The notes: generated from the sequence alone by a model not told the origin. Positions 10,699 through 22,945 are shown, counted from the stretch's first letter. The stretch: 64,000 nucleotides of DNA from Zoroaster sp. YZ-2022 (GCA_029582265.1 CM055816.1:26647912-26711911), one strand, 5' to 3'. Made by a program: numbers and translations.

Positions 10699-12213
10699 AT
10701 GGCTAGTAAGTTTGAGGTATAAGCTTTCGTGGAGGCTGAGGATTTGTCAGTCGATAAGTTGCAACTGTTAACAAAAGATGAGTTGTATGAAGTTGCTAAA
10801 TATCTTCAACTAGAAATTTCTCGAAGTGTCAAGAAGGCAAAACTAGTGAGCGTTCTTGCGGACAAATTGAATCTAGAGATGGCTGAGTCTCCGCAAACTG
10901 CTGATCGAGAAATTGAGCTTGGCTTTTGGCTGGAAAAAGAAAGGCTCAGGCTTGAGTTTGAAAGAGAAAAAGAAAAAGAAAGGCTCAGGCTTGAGTTTGA
11001 AGAAAAAGAAAAAGAACAAGAACAAGAAAGGTTCAGACTTGAGTTTGAAAGAGAAAAAGAAAAAGAAAGGCTCAGACTTGAGTTTGAAAGAGAAGAAAAA
11101 GAAAGACAAGAAAAAGAAAAAGAAAGACAAGAAAAAGAAAAAGAAAGAGAATTTGAACTACGAAAGCTTGAAATCGAACATCAACTCAAAATTAAAGAAC
11201 TGGAATTAGGTGCAAAGAAATACACATGCAAAGAGAAAACTCCAATTGACTTTGATCTAGCGAAGAACGTTAGGTTGGTGCCAAAATTCAACGAACATAA
11301 TGTTGAAACATATTTTCTATCTTTTGAGAAAACTGCCAACAGTCTTAGTTGGCCTGAGAAATATTGGCCTTTGCTCTTGCAGAGCACGTTTGTGGGTAAG
11401 GCTCAAAAGGTCTATGCCACACTTTCAGAGGAACAGTGTAGTGAATATGCTACCGTTAAAGCAACTATTTTAAATGCTTATGAATTGGTTCCTGAGGCAT
11501 ATAGGCAGAAATTTCGAAAATTTACTAAATCAAATGGCCAGACCTTTGTCGAATTCGCTAGACAAAAAGAAATTGTTTTTGACCGATGGTGTCGATCTCT
11601 CAAAATTGAGAAGAAATTTGAGGAGTTAAAAGAAGTTGTCCTCATGGAAGAGTTCAAAAACAGTGTCCCTCTGAGTATCAAAACCCATTTGGAAGAACAC
11701 CAGATCATCAAATTAAAGAAAGCTGCAGTGGTAGCCGATAATTATGAATTAACTCACAATATGAGTGTGGGTAAAACTAATTTCCCGTCAAAGGGTTTCT
11801 ACAAAAACACTGATAAGGGCAAGTCAGGTCCCGAGGCACAGTCTAGCACTGGAAATCCTGATCCATCGAATAAGAAGTCTTCATCACCAAGTGGAGCCAA
11901 GGAGGACCAAAAGAAGAAGTTTTTTCTTCTGTGTGATTACTGTCACAAAAAGGGCCACACGAAGGCGAGATGTTTCAAATTCATCGCTGACGAGCGAGAG
12001 CGTTCTGAAAAGCCTGTCGCTTTTGTCCGTAAGGACACTCTACTTGGTAGGAAGTCCGATGAGGCCGATGGCAACCGTGTTTCTTCTTCGAAGGTGTTTG
12101 ATGAAATCAACCAAGTTGATGAGGTCTACAAAGATTTTGTTTATCGTGGTGATGTTTCGTGTACGTCTGATGAAGCCGGCAGTTCAGTTGTTATCCTAAG
12201 GGATACAGGCGCG
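10699..12213 (+). pseudogene. gag: Ty3/Gypsy gag, ending at the protease DTGA motif
   Basis: Structural polyprotein of an LTR retrotransposon, forming cytoplasmic virus-like particles that package element RNA. The likely start is ATG 10699, but an in-frame TAA follows at 10720, eight codons in. The frame is then open from 10723 to 12213. Counting from 10729: residues 1-48 form a SAP-like helical N-terminus (LTKDELYEVAKYL); 68-165 a highly charged coiled coil with four RLEFEREKEKE-like repeats; about 180-345 the SCAN-like Gag core (ATILNAYELVPEAYRQKF, KTHLEEH); 402-415 a zinc knuckle CDYCHKKGHTKARC (CX2CX4HX4C). The last residues, LRDTGA, are the aspartic protease active-site box, where the frame stops at TAA 12214. 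Protease, reverse transcriptase, RNase H and integrase are missing: sequence of repeat family A starts within about six bases. The body has no frameshift, so this is a fairly young insertion compared with its neighbours. Confidence 0.85.
10936..11155 (+). repeat. In-frame repeat coding for the Gag coiled coil
   Basis: About four copies of a 40-48 bp unit containing CTCAGRCTTGAGTTTGAA followed by GAAAAAGAA triplets. Unit lengths are multiples of three, so the frame is kept. The purine bias produces long open frames of Phe/Lys on the other strands, which are artefacts. Confidence 0.75.
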
Positions 12214-12218
12214 TAACA

Positions 12219-13010
12219 CTGTCAAAGAAAGATATGAAATCAATAAATCTGAAGTCTTTTTGACGACAGGCCAATTGTAGTGCTTCGTTAATTGGTCCAC
12301 ATGCAGTCGGCTTGCATTAGGCCTATGCCTTATTTTTTCTTAACACTTAAAATGTTAGAATAATTAATTTTATCGAAAAGAATGCTGAATATGACGAATT
12401 TTATTTCTACTTAGAATGCGTATGAATAGAAATGCAGCACACGCTCTTGTTATTTGACCTGTAGCAGACTATAACGCCAAACTCCATTGGATACGAGCAC
12501 CTAAGTTAAATATCCAAGATGTGTGGATATTAGTCCATTAGCCAGGTAGTACGTCGGTACCATCTGGAGGGACTAATTCATTTATATGTTTTCATTTTAC
12601 GGAAAAATATGAAAATTCCAAATAAATATGATACACTTGCTTAAACGGTAGCTTTGTACTCGTTTTTAAGCAAAATTTAAACGCTAAGCCTTATCCAATA
12701 AAACACTGTTACGACTGTTTGAGGATTGCTACCAGACATAGCCTCAAAAGATCCAATGTTATTACACGCATTACAATAATTAAAGATAAACAGCAACATA
12801 AAACAACCGTTGTACATATTTTATGTCAATACAATGCACCAGCGAAATAAGAATTAACGCAGAAATTACGTCTTTGCGAAGCAAAAACTCAAAAGTTGCA
12901 CAAGTACCAACTCTCTTAGGAAATATTTGTTTTGGGTTTGTGTTTTGGAACTTAAAGGTAAGATTTAGGGTCAGTTTTCTTAGATTTTATCGAATTACAT
13001 TGACATCGAA
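12219..13010. repeat. Junction piece of family A followed by repeat family B, copy 1
   Basis: 12219-12330 matches the family A subrepeat (GATATGAAATCAATAAAT, then GACAGGCCAATT, then GCAGTCGGCTTG; compare 42938-43015). From about 12440 it is collinear with 44340-44940, for example GGTACCATCTG(G)AGGGACTAATTCAT and AATATGATA(C/G)ACTTGC. An open frame at 12823-13146 overlaps family B and is not conserved in its other copy, so it is not called. Class of family B unknown. Confidence 0.7.
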
Positions 13011-13932
13011 ACCATGTGTATTACTGCTTAAGTCCACATCGTCAAATTCACCTTTTTCCCGTGCATATGAAACGACAAATTTTGTCCAGTACAATTTTGT
13101 TGGAATATGTCTATCTTTATCAGAACAATATGACAGACTTGTATAAGGGGTCACTCTATGTTGAAAGTTGGAAATAATAATGATGTTTAACACTTGCTTA
13201 AAACGTGAAATATAACCTAAAATGTGAAATAATTATAATTGTATTTGTTTTTCTTTGGATTTGTTAATCATCACAAACAAAAGGAAACATAATCTGTTGT
13301 CTTAGGGAGAATTCAGGACGGTGCAGGCGATACATACAAGAAGGAGCGGTTGGCACACCCAGATGTTCATTCTGAGGTAAAAGAATACTTTGGATACATT
13401 GTTTATTCTCCAATCAATTTTTGAAAATTTATATAGATATATTCCAAGTCTATATTCCCTTTTGAATTAATCAAATTTTTGTTTTAATTTTGGGTGAAAT
13501 TAATACCCTTGCATAAAAACTTCAAAACAATATTTAGGGGTTACAAAATACGGTCCTAAATAAGGGCGTTATGTATCAAAACGCTAAAATATCATCATTT
13601 AATCCATTAAAACAAGTTTATATTATAAAACTATGAAATATGTACCTCACAAACAGAATTTAAAGAGAAAAATTTCCAATGTTTCATTGATGACTACTCC
13701 GGTCGTTAGTTCTTTTGTTGAAATGATACACACCATGATGTACAACGGCTGTTTGATATAAGTCATTTAGCTTAATTATTTTACTGCAGTGAAAAGCGGA
13801 ACCTTTTTAGGCTACTTCCGTTATTGCCATCATTAAACAGTCGTATGAGTGGTTTACTGAACGAGGTTGAACTTTTTCAAATTAAACAGCGAAAATCGTT
13901 TGAAAACTAACAATAAGCTACCGTTTCAGTAG
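13011..13932. other. No gene seen; AT-rich intergenic DNA left of the nested insertion
   Basis: No recognisable repeat or gene. It ends at the 8-bp direct repeat that marks the outer transposon. In the ancestral locus this sequence would have continued at 40769. Confidence 0.5.
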
Positions 13933-13940
13933 GGCTATCA
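13933..13940. repeat. Left target-site duplication GGCTATCA
   Basis: GGCTATCA directly precedes the MITE terminus TGGGCGGATCCAG and is repeated exactly at 40761-40768, directly after the opposite terminus. Eight bases is the duplication length of hAT transposons. Confidence 0.85.
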
Positions 13941-14082
13941 TGGGCGGATCCAGAAATTTTTTATTTGGGGGGGGGGGCTGAGAATCAAAAACAATTATTT
14001 TTCAGTACTACAAAAATTACAATGAAATAATCAAAGGGAGAGAAAAACAAAGCACACTGTGGGAATGGGAGTGCGTTCTCCC

Positions 14083-14085
<3 letters not shown>
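13941..14085 (+). mobile_element. Left half of a hAT-like MITE
   Basis: Starts TGGGCGGATCCAG; the complement of the far end (40760 inward) reads GTGGCCCCGGATCAGG, an imperfect terminal inverted repeat. The inner sequence (AATCAAAAACAATTATTTT, AATCAAAGGGAGAG) matches the related element at 48484-48696. No transposase: non-autonomous. The half ends in the TC tract where the LINE array begins. An open frame on the minus strand with Arg-Glu repeats simply reads the TC tract. Confidence 0.8.

Positions 14086-14113
<28 letters not shown>
14086..14113. repeat. (TC)n tract at the 5' junction of LINE copy 1
   Basis: About 14 TC units between MITE sequence and the 5' end of the first LINE. Inferred to be the original target microsatellite. 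Confidence 0.9.
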
Positions 14114-14116
<3 letters not shown>

Positions 14117-14325
14117 ACAGCGATAGGACGTGTGCATTTGAGCTCCGGAGATTCTAGTTTTTTCGTTTATTTTGAACACCTAATGGTAACAGTTTTTATA
14201 CTTTTTGCTTACTTATTACTCATAGGTTACTATAGGTCCCCTCATATTGTCGGGTTTTTCTTCAATTTCGTATTTTTTAAGGTAATTTTCGTTTTCTGTA
14301 TAGTTTAGGACCTTGGTTGGCCACC

Positions 14326-16200
14326 ATGGCCAGCCAAGCACAACAAACACAAAAGGCTGGGTCAGGGATGACTGCACCCGGCCCCAATGTACCCACTGAT
14401 CCCATTGTTCCTGTCGGGCTGCGTCCCGACAGGAACAGTGGTTACATTCTGCCGATGCCAGTGTGTCCGTCAATGCATACATCGACGCCATGACGGATAC
14501 ACTGGCTTCGCATACATCCACTCGGCATCACGAATCTCCCATGGCTGGGTTGCAGTCTACTTCGACTCGAGGCAGGTAGCCTAACGCTATACAAACTGGT
14601 TTTTCATACAAGGGCTCCTACCTTGAGTTGACACCCCTGGTCCAGCCTACCGTACGCCTAACACTCAGCAACGTTTACTCAGAAATACCCGACTATGTTC
14701 TCGTACACCAGCTATCACCTTTCTGCAAAGTCGTCTCAGGTAAAGCCTCTACCCCTGGGTTGTAAAAAAAAAGAAAATTCCCACATCCTTTCTTTCAGAA
14801 GGCAGGTTCATGCGATTATGCCCCAGAACATTACACCCCCGAGTGCCATAACCTTTCAGCACTCGGGGAGAAACCACCATGTTTACATCACCACTGAATT
14901 TACTGTAAAATGTTTTAATTGTGGCGGATCAGTATTTTCGCTTCTGTGAGAAGAGTAGGGCCCCAACAAAACAAATGACTCAAATCCTCTCGACCCACCC
15001 CCAGTCTTTTGCAAATAAAAATCCGATCCTAAACACCCTGCTAAAAACGCACAAACGCACAATCCCACCGCCAAACCCGCACACATAACCAAACCTACCC
15101 ACTCTTCTACCACTGTCCACCCTCCTCACCAGCCCAACCCTCCCACCTCAAGACCATCTACCTCCCATGTTCCTTCTCCCTCCCATATCCCCCTACCTCC
15201 CACATTCCTTCTCCTCCCATATCCCTCTACCTCCCATATTCCCTCTACCTCCCAAACCCTCTACCTCCCATATCCCCTCCTCCCATATCCCTCTCCTCCC
15301 ATATCCCTCTCCTCCCATATCCCTCTCCCTCCCATATCCCTCGCCTTCCCATATCCCTTCGCCCCCACCCTTCAACTTCCGTCAACATCTGGGGAACTCC
15401 ACCACCTGCCCCTGTCTTTTCTCAGATGTTGTTTCCAAACGTAAAATTACCCTCCCAACTCCTGCCCCGCCAAACACCCCTCCTAATTCCCCTCAAAGCA
15501 CCCTCTCCCTAAAAATAATGAAAGTTCGCATTGCTTCACCCATGCACGTTGACCCACTGTCTCTCCTCTCCTAACACCATACATACCATTACCCCATCAC
15601 TCCCAAATCCTCCCCACCACCTGCACCCAAATCCTCCCTCCTACCTGCACCCAAATCCTCCCCTACCACCCGCGCCCAAATCCCTCCCCGCCACCCGCTC
15701 CCAAATCCCATCCCCTACCACCCGCTGCTAAATCCTCCCCACCACCCGCTCCTAAATCCACTCCCACCACCCGCTCCTAAACCCCTGTTCTCACAGTCAA
15801 ATCCCTCCGAAACCCACCCGCTGTAGCAAACCATCCCCACTCCCATCCGAACCCGCCCCAACGCCCACTTCAAAACCCAGCCAGACCCCTCCTACACCTA
15901 TGTCCATTTCACCCTCCAACTACCCCGACACCGACTCGACAATGTGGGAAGACTCTCAGACGGACGGCGACGAGCCGTTCTCTGAGAGTGTTCTCACAGA
16001 AAAGGGCCCGCTCTCTCACAGCGAGCTTGTACATTTCCTGTCTTCTGTCAAGGGCAAAAGAAAACCCCTGCCGATTGCTCGTAAATTTACGAGCAATCTG
16101 CAAGTTAGCCAAACAATTAAAACCCCTCAGAACCCACCCAAGTGTGTCTAAAAGCATGCAGCAGAGACTAGTGAAACTCGTAAAGTCTCTACAGAAATAA
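14326..16200 (+). pseudogene. LINE copy 1 ORF1 (zinc-knuckle RNA-binding protein), frameshifted
   Basis: ORF1 protein of Tx1-like LINEs, thought to bind element RNA in the ribonucleoprotein. ATG 14326 lies in CCACCATGG, a good initiation context. The reading changes frame several times. Recognisable in order: LTLSNVYSEIPDYVLVHQLS (near 14660); the HILSFRRQV box (near 14787); VYITTEFTVKCFNCGG (14883-14927), the first half of a CCHC knuckle whose second half is damaged; a long Pro-rich part (15000-15900) made of CTCCCATATCCCT-like and CAAATCCTCCC-like short repeats; and a conserved C-terminus with SELVHFLSSVKGK (about 16020) and QQRLVKLVKSL (about 16165). This order is what I know from Tx1-like ORF1 proteins of fish and other animals. 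ORF2 follows within about 40 bases. Confidence 0.7.
15155..15800 (+). repeat. C-rich short repeats inside LINE copy 1 ORF1
   Basis: 15165-15365 repeats a 13-14 bp unit like CTCCCATATCCCT about a dozen times. 15605-15790 repeats a 24-26 bp unit like CACCCAAATCCTCCC. Both encode Pro-rich sequence in the ORF1 direction. Open frames on the minus strand (Gly/Glu-rich) are shadows. Confidence 0.75.
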
Positions 16201-16238
16201 ACATTCCTTTCTACATGTTTTTTTCACTACTCTTTGCG

Positions 16239-19200
16239 ATGACGCTGTCGTTACTCAGCCTCAACACAGGAGGGTGTACGGCCACTTTAAAAAATGCCTC
16301 CATTAAAACATATGTTGACAATATTTGTAATTATCCACAAATAATATTCCTTCAGGAAACACATTTCCTAACTTCACATAGTCCCTCTTGGAAACTGTGG
16401 CCATACACACCCCAGGTGCCCTAAGCCCCACCCGTGGGTCGGGAGTGACAACCCTGATTAAAAAACACGAACACAGTTATTGTTACTTCACAAATTATTT
16501 CTAATGGGCACATTCTTTTTACAAAAATCAAGACTAATAACACCTTTTCATCTTTATAACTTTTAATTCCTCAAAACGACAAACTCTGCTTTAGATTCCA
16601 TCCAGTCCTTCCGCGAGCATTGTGCTCAACTTGCTAACGACGGCGTCATCGTCATCGGAGGTGACTTTAACTGCACGGAAGACCCTGTCGTCGACCGTCT
16701 GTGTATGCCAGTCGAGCATCGACCCAAAGTTGCATGTGCCCTCAGCGACGCGGTGAGTACACTGTCGTTGCGTGATATCTGGCGCAGTCTCAATCCGAAT
16801 GTTCAAACATTTACATGGTTCAGAAATAATCCCTCGTCTCAGTCTGGCTCATCCAGAGCCAGACTGGACCGTTTTTACGGCCCACAAACTATTTTTTTCC
16901 TCTGTCCTTTCTTCCAAAATCATTCCTTGCACTCTTCTGACCATTCTGCTATCTCTCTTCAAATTGTTGCCCTCTGCTACCCAGAGGGGTAGCGCCTATT
17001 GGAAATTTAACAACCCTTCTTCCGACAATGCTTATAACGATATTATCTGTAACTTTTGGGCCAATTGGCAACATGAAAAATAATTTTCCAAACCTTTTCT
17101 TGTGGTGGGACTTCGGTAAGTCCCACATTAAATCTATTACTTTAAAATATAGTCAAAAATTGCAAAAGAAAGACGAGGGATTATTTCTGAACTGAACCAA
17201 AAATTGAAAAGTTACAAACTGCGCCAGATCTCACGTCTCAAGCCAAAGAGGTCCTCCGGGAACAAAGGAATATATTAAACGAACATTTTAAAAATGTGGC
17301 TCTAGGCGCTCTCGTCAGATCGCGATTTAAACACTAAAATCAAACCGACTCTTCCACATCCTACTTCTTTAACCTTGAAAAACAACTCAATATCTAAATC
17401 TATCAGTAAAATACGTCTCCCTCTGGCAATATCACCGAAACCCAATTGAAATAAAACCCACATACACACCTTTTACAAAATTCTATAGTCGGGTACCGAC
17501 TGACGAGAGCGCTTTTGATGAAATCACCGAGGACCTCAATAGGCTTGAACCTCAAGATGCGGAGGACCTTGACTGCCCTCTTTTCTCTTGAGGAACTTGA
17601 CCTTGCTGTCGAGCAACTTGGAAAAATATATCACCCGGTCTCGATGGCCTTAGTTCTGAATTTTTCAGTGCTTTTGGCCAATTTAAAAATGACTTTCTTT
17701 CTGTCCTCAACTTTTCCTACTTCCCGGCTCACTCATGTTCTTTCTCTCGTGCTATTATTACTTTAATTCCGAAGAAGGGAGACCTCTCAGACATTGCAAA
17801 TTGGCGCCCGGTCTCCCTTCTTAACACGGACTATAAAATTTATGCCAGGTTGCTCGCCAGCAGGCTCAAACAGTGCATTCACAGCGTTGTTAACGAAGAT
17901 CAAACCTATTGTGTACCGGGGCGGTCGATTTTGATAACATCAATCTGATCCGAGACATTATTTTGTACTCTGATCTCAACGACGTTCAGTTAGCAGTGGT
18001 CAACCTCGACCAAAAAGCCTTTGACAACGTTGACCACTGCTATCTCTTTCAACACAATGAGGGCCATGGGCTTTGGGAGTTGTTTCTCCGTCATTTACGG
18101 CTCCTGTACAGTGGTTCCGAGAGCCTGATCACAGGTGCTCCTGACGTCGCCCCTTCCTTTGAGAAGGGCATACGTCAGGTGCCCGCTCGACCGCTGTACT
18201 CGATCACTATAGAGCCACCTTGAACAAACTTCGTTCTAACATCAATAAGAGTGGCTTCAAACTTCCTGATACGGAGAAATACTGCTCGGTTTCGGGCATA
18301 CGCAGACGACGTGTCTGTGTTTGTCACCTCCGATGCGGGTTTCGCTGCGGTCGAGGAGACTTACGACCTTTTCGGCCGCGCCTCTGCTGCTTGTTTAAAT
18401 GTTAAAAATCCCAGGGGCTATGGGCCGGATCGTGGGTCAGACGGGTTGATAGGCCCCACGGTTTCTTGTGGAACAGCGAGGGGCTAGAGTTCCTTGGAGT
18501 TCATCTAGGAAACAACACAACTTATGAACAACTTAATTGGAAAAAAATGTAAAGAAAAACTCAAAAAAACGTTGACTTCTTGGAAAAAACTATATCCCTG
18601 TCCTCTCTTTCAAAGGCAGAGTCCTTATTTGTAATCAACTTGCTGCTTCCAAAACTTTTCACACCCTCGCTGTCCTTTCTCCCCTGCCTACATCCTTGAC
18701 GAACTCCAAGGAATGCTGACTTTGTCTGGCCCAATCCAAAACACCTGCTAAAGAGACGACTTGTACTTCAAAACCCGACAAGGGGACTTGTTTAACCTGC
18801 CTCCAAGCACGCACCTCACATATAGATTTAATCGCATACAAGCTTTTCTTAATAATCGCTCACACCTCTCTTTTCCCCTTTCGCTCATTTTCTCCAGAAC
18901 TATCAAAACTTAAAATTCGATTTTCAATTATTTTTTCTAAAACAAACATTGAATCCCATGTTACCCTTCCCAGTTTCTACAGCGATGTGTTGCGTGCTTT
19001 GACGGCCTCCGGAGCTCAAATTATAATTGCATACGACAACACAAGTCACGTCATAAATTCTCCCATTAACAGTTCTATCCTAGCTTCTTGCAGCTGACGA
19101 TGATCTAGATACTGATCGCCTCCCTGGCATGCGGATTCAAACAAGTTCGTCATCTCCTCCATCCATCCAGTGGGCGTTGGTCCGACGCCAGCGACGTCAT

Positions 19201-20028
19201 CCAATCTACGTGCGGACCACGCCCACTCATCTCGTCTTCCAACGTCAACTCCTTCGTCTTCGTTCTATTGTCATCCGTCCTCTTCCTGAATGTCTTCAAT
19301 CTTCACGGTCTCGTCCAGTCTTCTCCTCCCGCAAGTTTCAACTTAAAACCAGATCTGCCCCTCGGAATCAGTTTGTCATCCAACATTAACGGAATCTCCG
19401 CACCTTCCAAAGCTATATATGAACAAATCAACAAACATATCAACGAGCTCCCAGAATACACACGAACGCACTGGCACGACGTCGGCTTCCTGAACCATCC
19501 CAATGAAATAAACTGAAGGAAGCTGAGGAACTGCCCTCCTCGAAAAAGGAGGGTGATGTTCAATATAAACTGTTTCATAACATTTTGCCGTCGTTGCCAG
19601 TGCTTCATCATCTCAACAAGAACATTCCACCTTCATGCGGATGGTGCGGAGAGAGGGGAACGATCTGGCATCTTTTCATCCTGTGTCCGTCCGTACAACC
19701 AGCTCTAACGCTCCTTCACACCCTCATCAGCCGTCTCCTTCCAAGCCTTCCTCTCAACTTCAATACCTACTGGTCTCTGATTCCGCATGCCAGAAGACGC
19801 GACAAACAAGCCGTGCGAATCGCAAACTATCTCATCGTCAGCTGCAAGAACGTTATATATTACCTGTATAGAACTTGCCACTTTAAATCCCATTTTAATT
19901 TGGAAACAACGGTTGAAAACAAAATTCTACTTGATTTTTATTTCTTTAAACTTAACAACAATCTTAATGACTTCGAAAAGAAATGGTCCCCAAAAACGCA
20001 CTTGTTAAAACTGTTAATGGGGAATTAA
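16239..20028 (+). pseudogene. LINE copy 1 ORF2 (APE endonuclease, reverse transcriptase), frameshifted
   Basis: ORF2 nicks target DNA and primes cDNA synthesis from it. Start MTLSLLSLNTGGC at 16239, a motif shared by the other copies. Endonuclease 16239-16990: FLQETHF, GGDFNC (16657-16674) and the active-site box SDHSAIS (16936-16956). Reverse transcriptase about 17640-18500: IPKKGDLSDIANWRPVSLL (near 17766), VNLDQKAFDNVD (near 18000), damaged GIRQ box (near 18168), catalytic YADD (18299-18310) and the Tx1/L1-like SQGLWAG motif readable in another frame near 18410. The C-terminal fragment 19585-20028 is intact and holds CGWCGERGTIWHLFILC (CX2CX7HX4C), the usual C-terminal knuckle. At least five frame changes separate these pieces, so it is inactive as written, although the catalytic residues themselves survive. 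Confidence 0.85.
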
Positions 20029-21111
20029 CGTGGCTTTTCTAAAAAATTATAAAATAAATATACTGTTGTATGTTTGTTTTTTATGTTTACTCATATTTAT
20101 TGACGTGCCTTTTATACGCTTTTCGTATTAAACAAACCAAAAACCAAACAAAATTATTCCAAAAATGTAAAAATTCACAAAGCGCTTCTTGTGTTTTATT
20201 GTTTTTTGACTGTGCCCTTTCATCTATTCAATGTACCTTTATTTTAAACCAAACATTTTATATCTCCATCGTTTTAAACAAAAAGTCATATTTGCTTTTA
20301 TTCAATATTTCTTATCTAAAACCATTTGTATTTTTATACCTCGATCATGTACATTTTACTCAAACATTGTTTTTGTTATAATACACCAGCTTTCCTTTCT
20401 AACAAAAATCCTTTTTCATCTATATAATAATTATTGTTCATATTACTTCGCTGGAATTTTTTTTTAAAGAATGTGCCTTTCATAGTTTTAATTTTTATCA
20501 CAATTTATACAATGTCATTTTCTGTAATGTTTGGTTTTTAAAAATGTTTGGTTTTTAAAAATGTTTCGAAATGAAGATTATATTTGAAATGTCTCTCTTC
20601 TCTCTCTGTCTGACCCTCTCGGTCCACCTTTTCCTCTTCGACCCACCTTGTGAACAGCTACTCCTATCTCTCTCTGATTGGAGGCAAGGTCTCACCACTG
20701 TTCACGAGTGGGGTCCTCTTCCTTTCCTTTCCTTTCCTTTCTTTTCTTCTCTTTGGAGTTGCTGGAGTGGGGTTTAAGACCCACACCAGTAATGCCAGTG
20801 GCTCTCACCCCTGGAAGCTTTAGGGAGTCTGCTTACACCATGGTGCTTGCAGTCTCCCTTTAGAGGATCCCTTTCCTTTCCTTTCCTTTCATCCTTTCTT
20901 CCACTTCTACCTTTTGTTTATTTCTGTTTTGCTTTGATCTTTTAATGTTTTTGTCTTCTTTATAATGTATTGTTGTTATTACCCTTGTTAAACAAAGTTT
21001 ACAGAGTTTTGTTACTTTTACAGTAATATTGGAAACCACCATTTTGTCAAACATTGTTTCTTCATTCTGTAACGTTGCTATTGTTCTGCTTTGTAAACAA
21101 AGTCTCCTTGA

Positions 21112-21114
<3 letters not shown>

Positions 21115-21144
<30 letters not shown>
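21115..21144. repeat. (TC)n tract between LINE copies 1 and 2
   Basis: Fifteen TC units directly after the copy 1 end (CCTTGAAAG) and directly before the copy 2 start (GTGTATTTATCGAGCTCC). Confidence 0.95.
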
Positions 21145-21147
<3 letters not shown>

Positions 21148-21371
21148 TATTTATCGAGCTCCAGGAACAGTAGATTTTGTGAGATTTACGCATCTTACGG
21201 TTACAAATTTTATATTAATCTTACTCTTATTGTTCATACATCATACAGGGCGAATTTCAAATTGTCAGGTTTAACTGTTGTGTTTTCCCAAATTTCGTCG
21301 TTTTTTTCTTTCACTTGGTCAGTCAGGTATTGAAAACCAAATAAAACCCATTGTTTAGCCCCAAGGAACCA

Positions 21372-22880
21372 ATGAATCGTTTCAAAAGCGCTGGCAGCCC
21401 AGGACGCCAAATTTTAAACGGTCGAATAAAGGTGTTATCTGAGCTCGAGGAGCTCGAGTTACCGTCGAGGCTGTCCAAACGGACTGACCCACGATGGCAG
21501 TTCATCGAGCTCAACCCACTGGTCCAGCCAACCACCCGAGTTCACGCTTTTAATGTTTATCCAGATCCCGAACACGGTACTGATACACAACCTGTCATCT
21601 TTCTGCAAAAGTGGTGTCTCAGGTAAGGTCCATTCCCTGGGTTTCAAGGAAAACATCTGTCACATATCATGTCGTTCAGGGCGGCAAGTGCATGTTCTTC
21701 TTTAAACCGAACATCACTCCGCCTGAGCACATAAATATCTTGTATTTAGCAAGTACATTATCGCGTGTTTCTGTCGACGGAGTCGGTACGTTGCTTTTCA
21801 TGCGGTGAGTACGGCCACATTAGCCGTGCTTGTAAGAAACAGGGAACCGATGACATTGACAAAAACGAGACCAATCCTTAAACCCACCACCACCTTCGTC
21901 CATAACCCCACTAACCAAAAAATCCGATCCTAAACACCCACCTAAAGTCTCCAAAAACCTGGTCCGCTGATTCCGTAGGGGATGCGGATCGCGGGGCCTC
22001 TGGGTGTCCGGACCCAGTGTGGTTCTGGGGGCCCCGGCCCCTGTCGGGGCCGCCTGTGCGAAGGCTGGACATGCCGCGCCGGTGTCGGGGGTGCTTCAAC
22101 TGAAGTGCCTCATGTGCTGGTGCGGGGTCCAGCGCGTCGGCCTCTCGTTCCGGCGGGAGCCCAACAGGGTTGGGCCTCGTCCGGGTGTGCGGAGGCTCGG
22201 CCTGTGCGGGCGGCTCGATGGGGTCTGTGGGCCTCTTTGCCCGCGGTTTCCTCCGGCGTCTGAGGCTCCTGCGCCGTCCGTGGCCCCTGCGTCATCCGCG
22301 GCCCCATCCTCCCTCTTCCCTCCCACCACTCCCCTTTCCCCTCCCAACCTTCTTCCGCCCTTCAACCTATCCACACCCCATCCAAACCTGTTGTTTGTCT
22401 GGGGGATCGCCACCTCCACCATCTAGACTTTTTTCATGTCGTCTCAAAAAGGAAATCTTCCACTCAATCCTCCTACAAATACTTCAGTTCTCACTCACCT
22501 CTAAAACACCCTTCCTCCACGTAAACTTGTGAAGAAGGTGGCGATGCCCATGACAGTCGACTCTTCCATCACCCAAAGTCCTAACCAAGTCCTAATTCAC
22601 AATCCTCCCTTGTCTCCACCCTGGCCTCGTCGACGAACGACCAAGATGACATGGGAAGACAGTCAGACTACTGGAAGACGAGGCGGTGCCTGATTGCCTT
22701 CCAACACAAAAGGTCCTCTGTCCTCTAAAGAGCTCATGAATTTCTTGGCCCATAAAAATCGAAAAACCTATCGAGGTGGCCAAGAGATTCACTGCCACGT
22801 GCCCGGACTTCAGTGAACAACTCAAACCGCTACGCAGCAACCCACCCTCAACAGAGGCCTACAACAACGCGTAACCGTTG
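21372..22880 (+). pseudogene. LINE copy 2 ORF1, with intact zinc knuckle
   Basis: Start uncertain; ATG 21372 begins an open frame to 21626 (MNRFKSAGSPGRQILNG). FNVYPDPEH (near 21550) and the HNLSSFCK-like continuation match the box before the knuckle in copies 1 and 4. The knuckle is complete: CFSCGEYGHISRAC at 21792-21833 (CX2CX4HX4C), preceded by TES as in copies 3 and 4. A GC-rich part (21970-22300) unlike the rest of the copy follows, then a short Pro-rich part. The C-terminus is weak but keeps SSKELMNFLAHK-like sequence near 22725. Frameshifts break it at least three times. Role as for the ORF1 of copy 1. Confidence 0.65.
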
Positions 22881-22945
22881 ATCAAGACTTTAGATAAATG
22901 ATTTTCTTGCTTTTCTTTATGAGAGTCTTGATTAGTTTGGTCGCA

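Larger units (their letters stand above)
14114..21114 (+). mobile_element. Tx1-like LINE, copy 1 of a tandem array (about 7.0 kb)
   Basis: Apparently full-length non-LTR retrotransposon. The 5' end carries GGACGTGTGCATTTGAGCTCCGG, of which the GAGCTCCGG part recurs at the start of copies 2 and 3. ORF1 starts near 14326 and ORF2 near 16239. A 3' untranslated region of about 1.1 kb contains several CTTTCCTTTCC runs (20725-20755 and 20870-20890). The 3' end TTGAAAG abuts a (TC)n tract; the poly(A) signal is degenerate (AACAAAG near 21095). The Tx1 assignment rests on the ORF1 layout, the APE endonuclease and the post-catalytic KSQGLWAG-like motif. Of the four copies it is the least damaged. Confidence 0.85.

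Noticed and set aside
10873..11130. Phe/Lys-rich open frames opposite and beside gag
   Set aside because: They arise from the GAAAAAGAA-rich coiled-coil code of gag; no start context or family.
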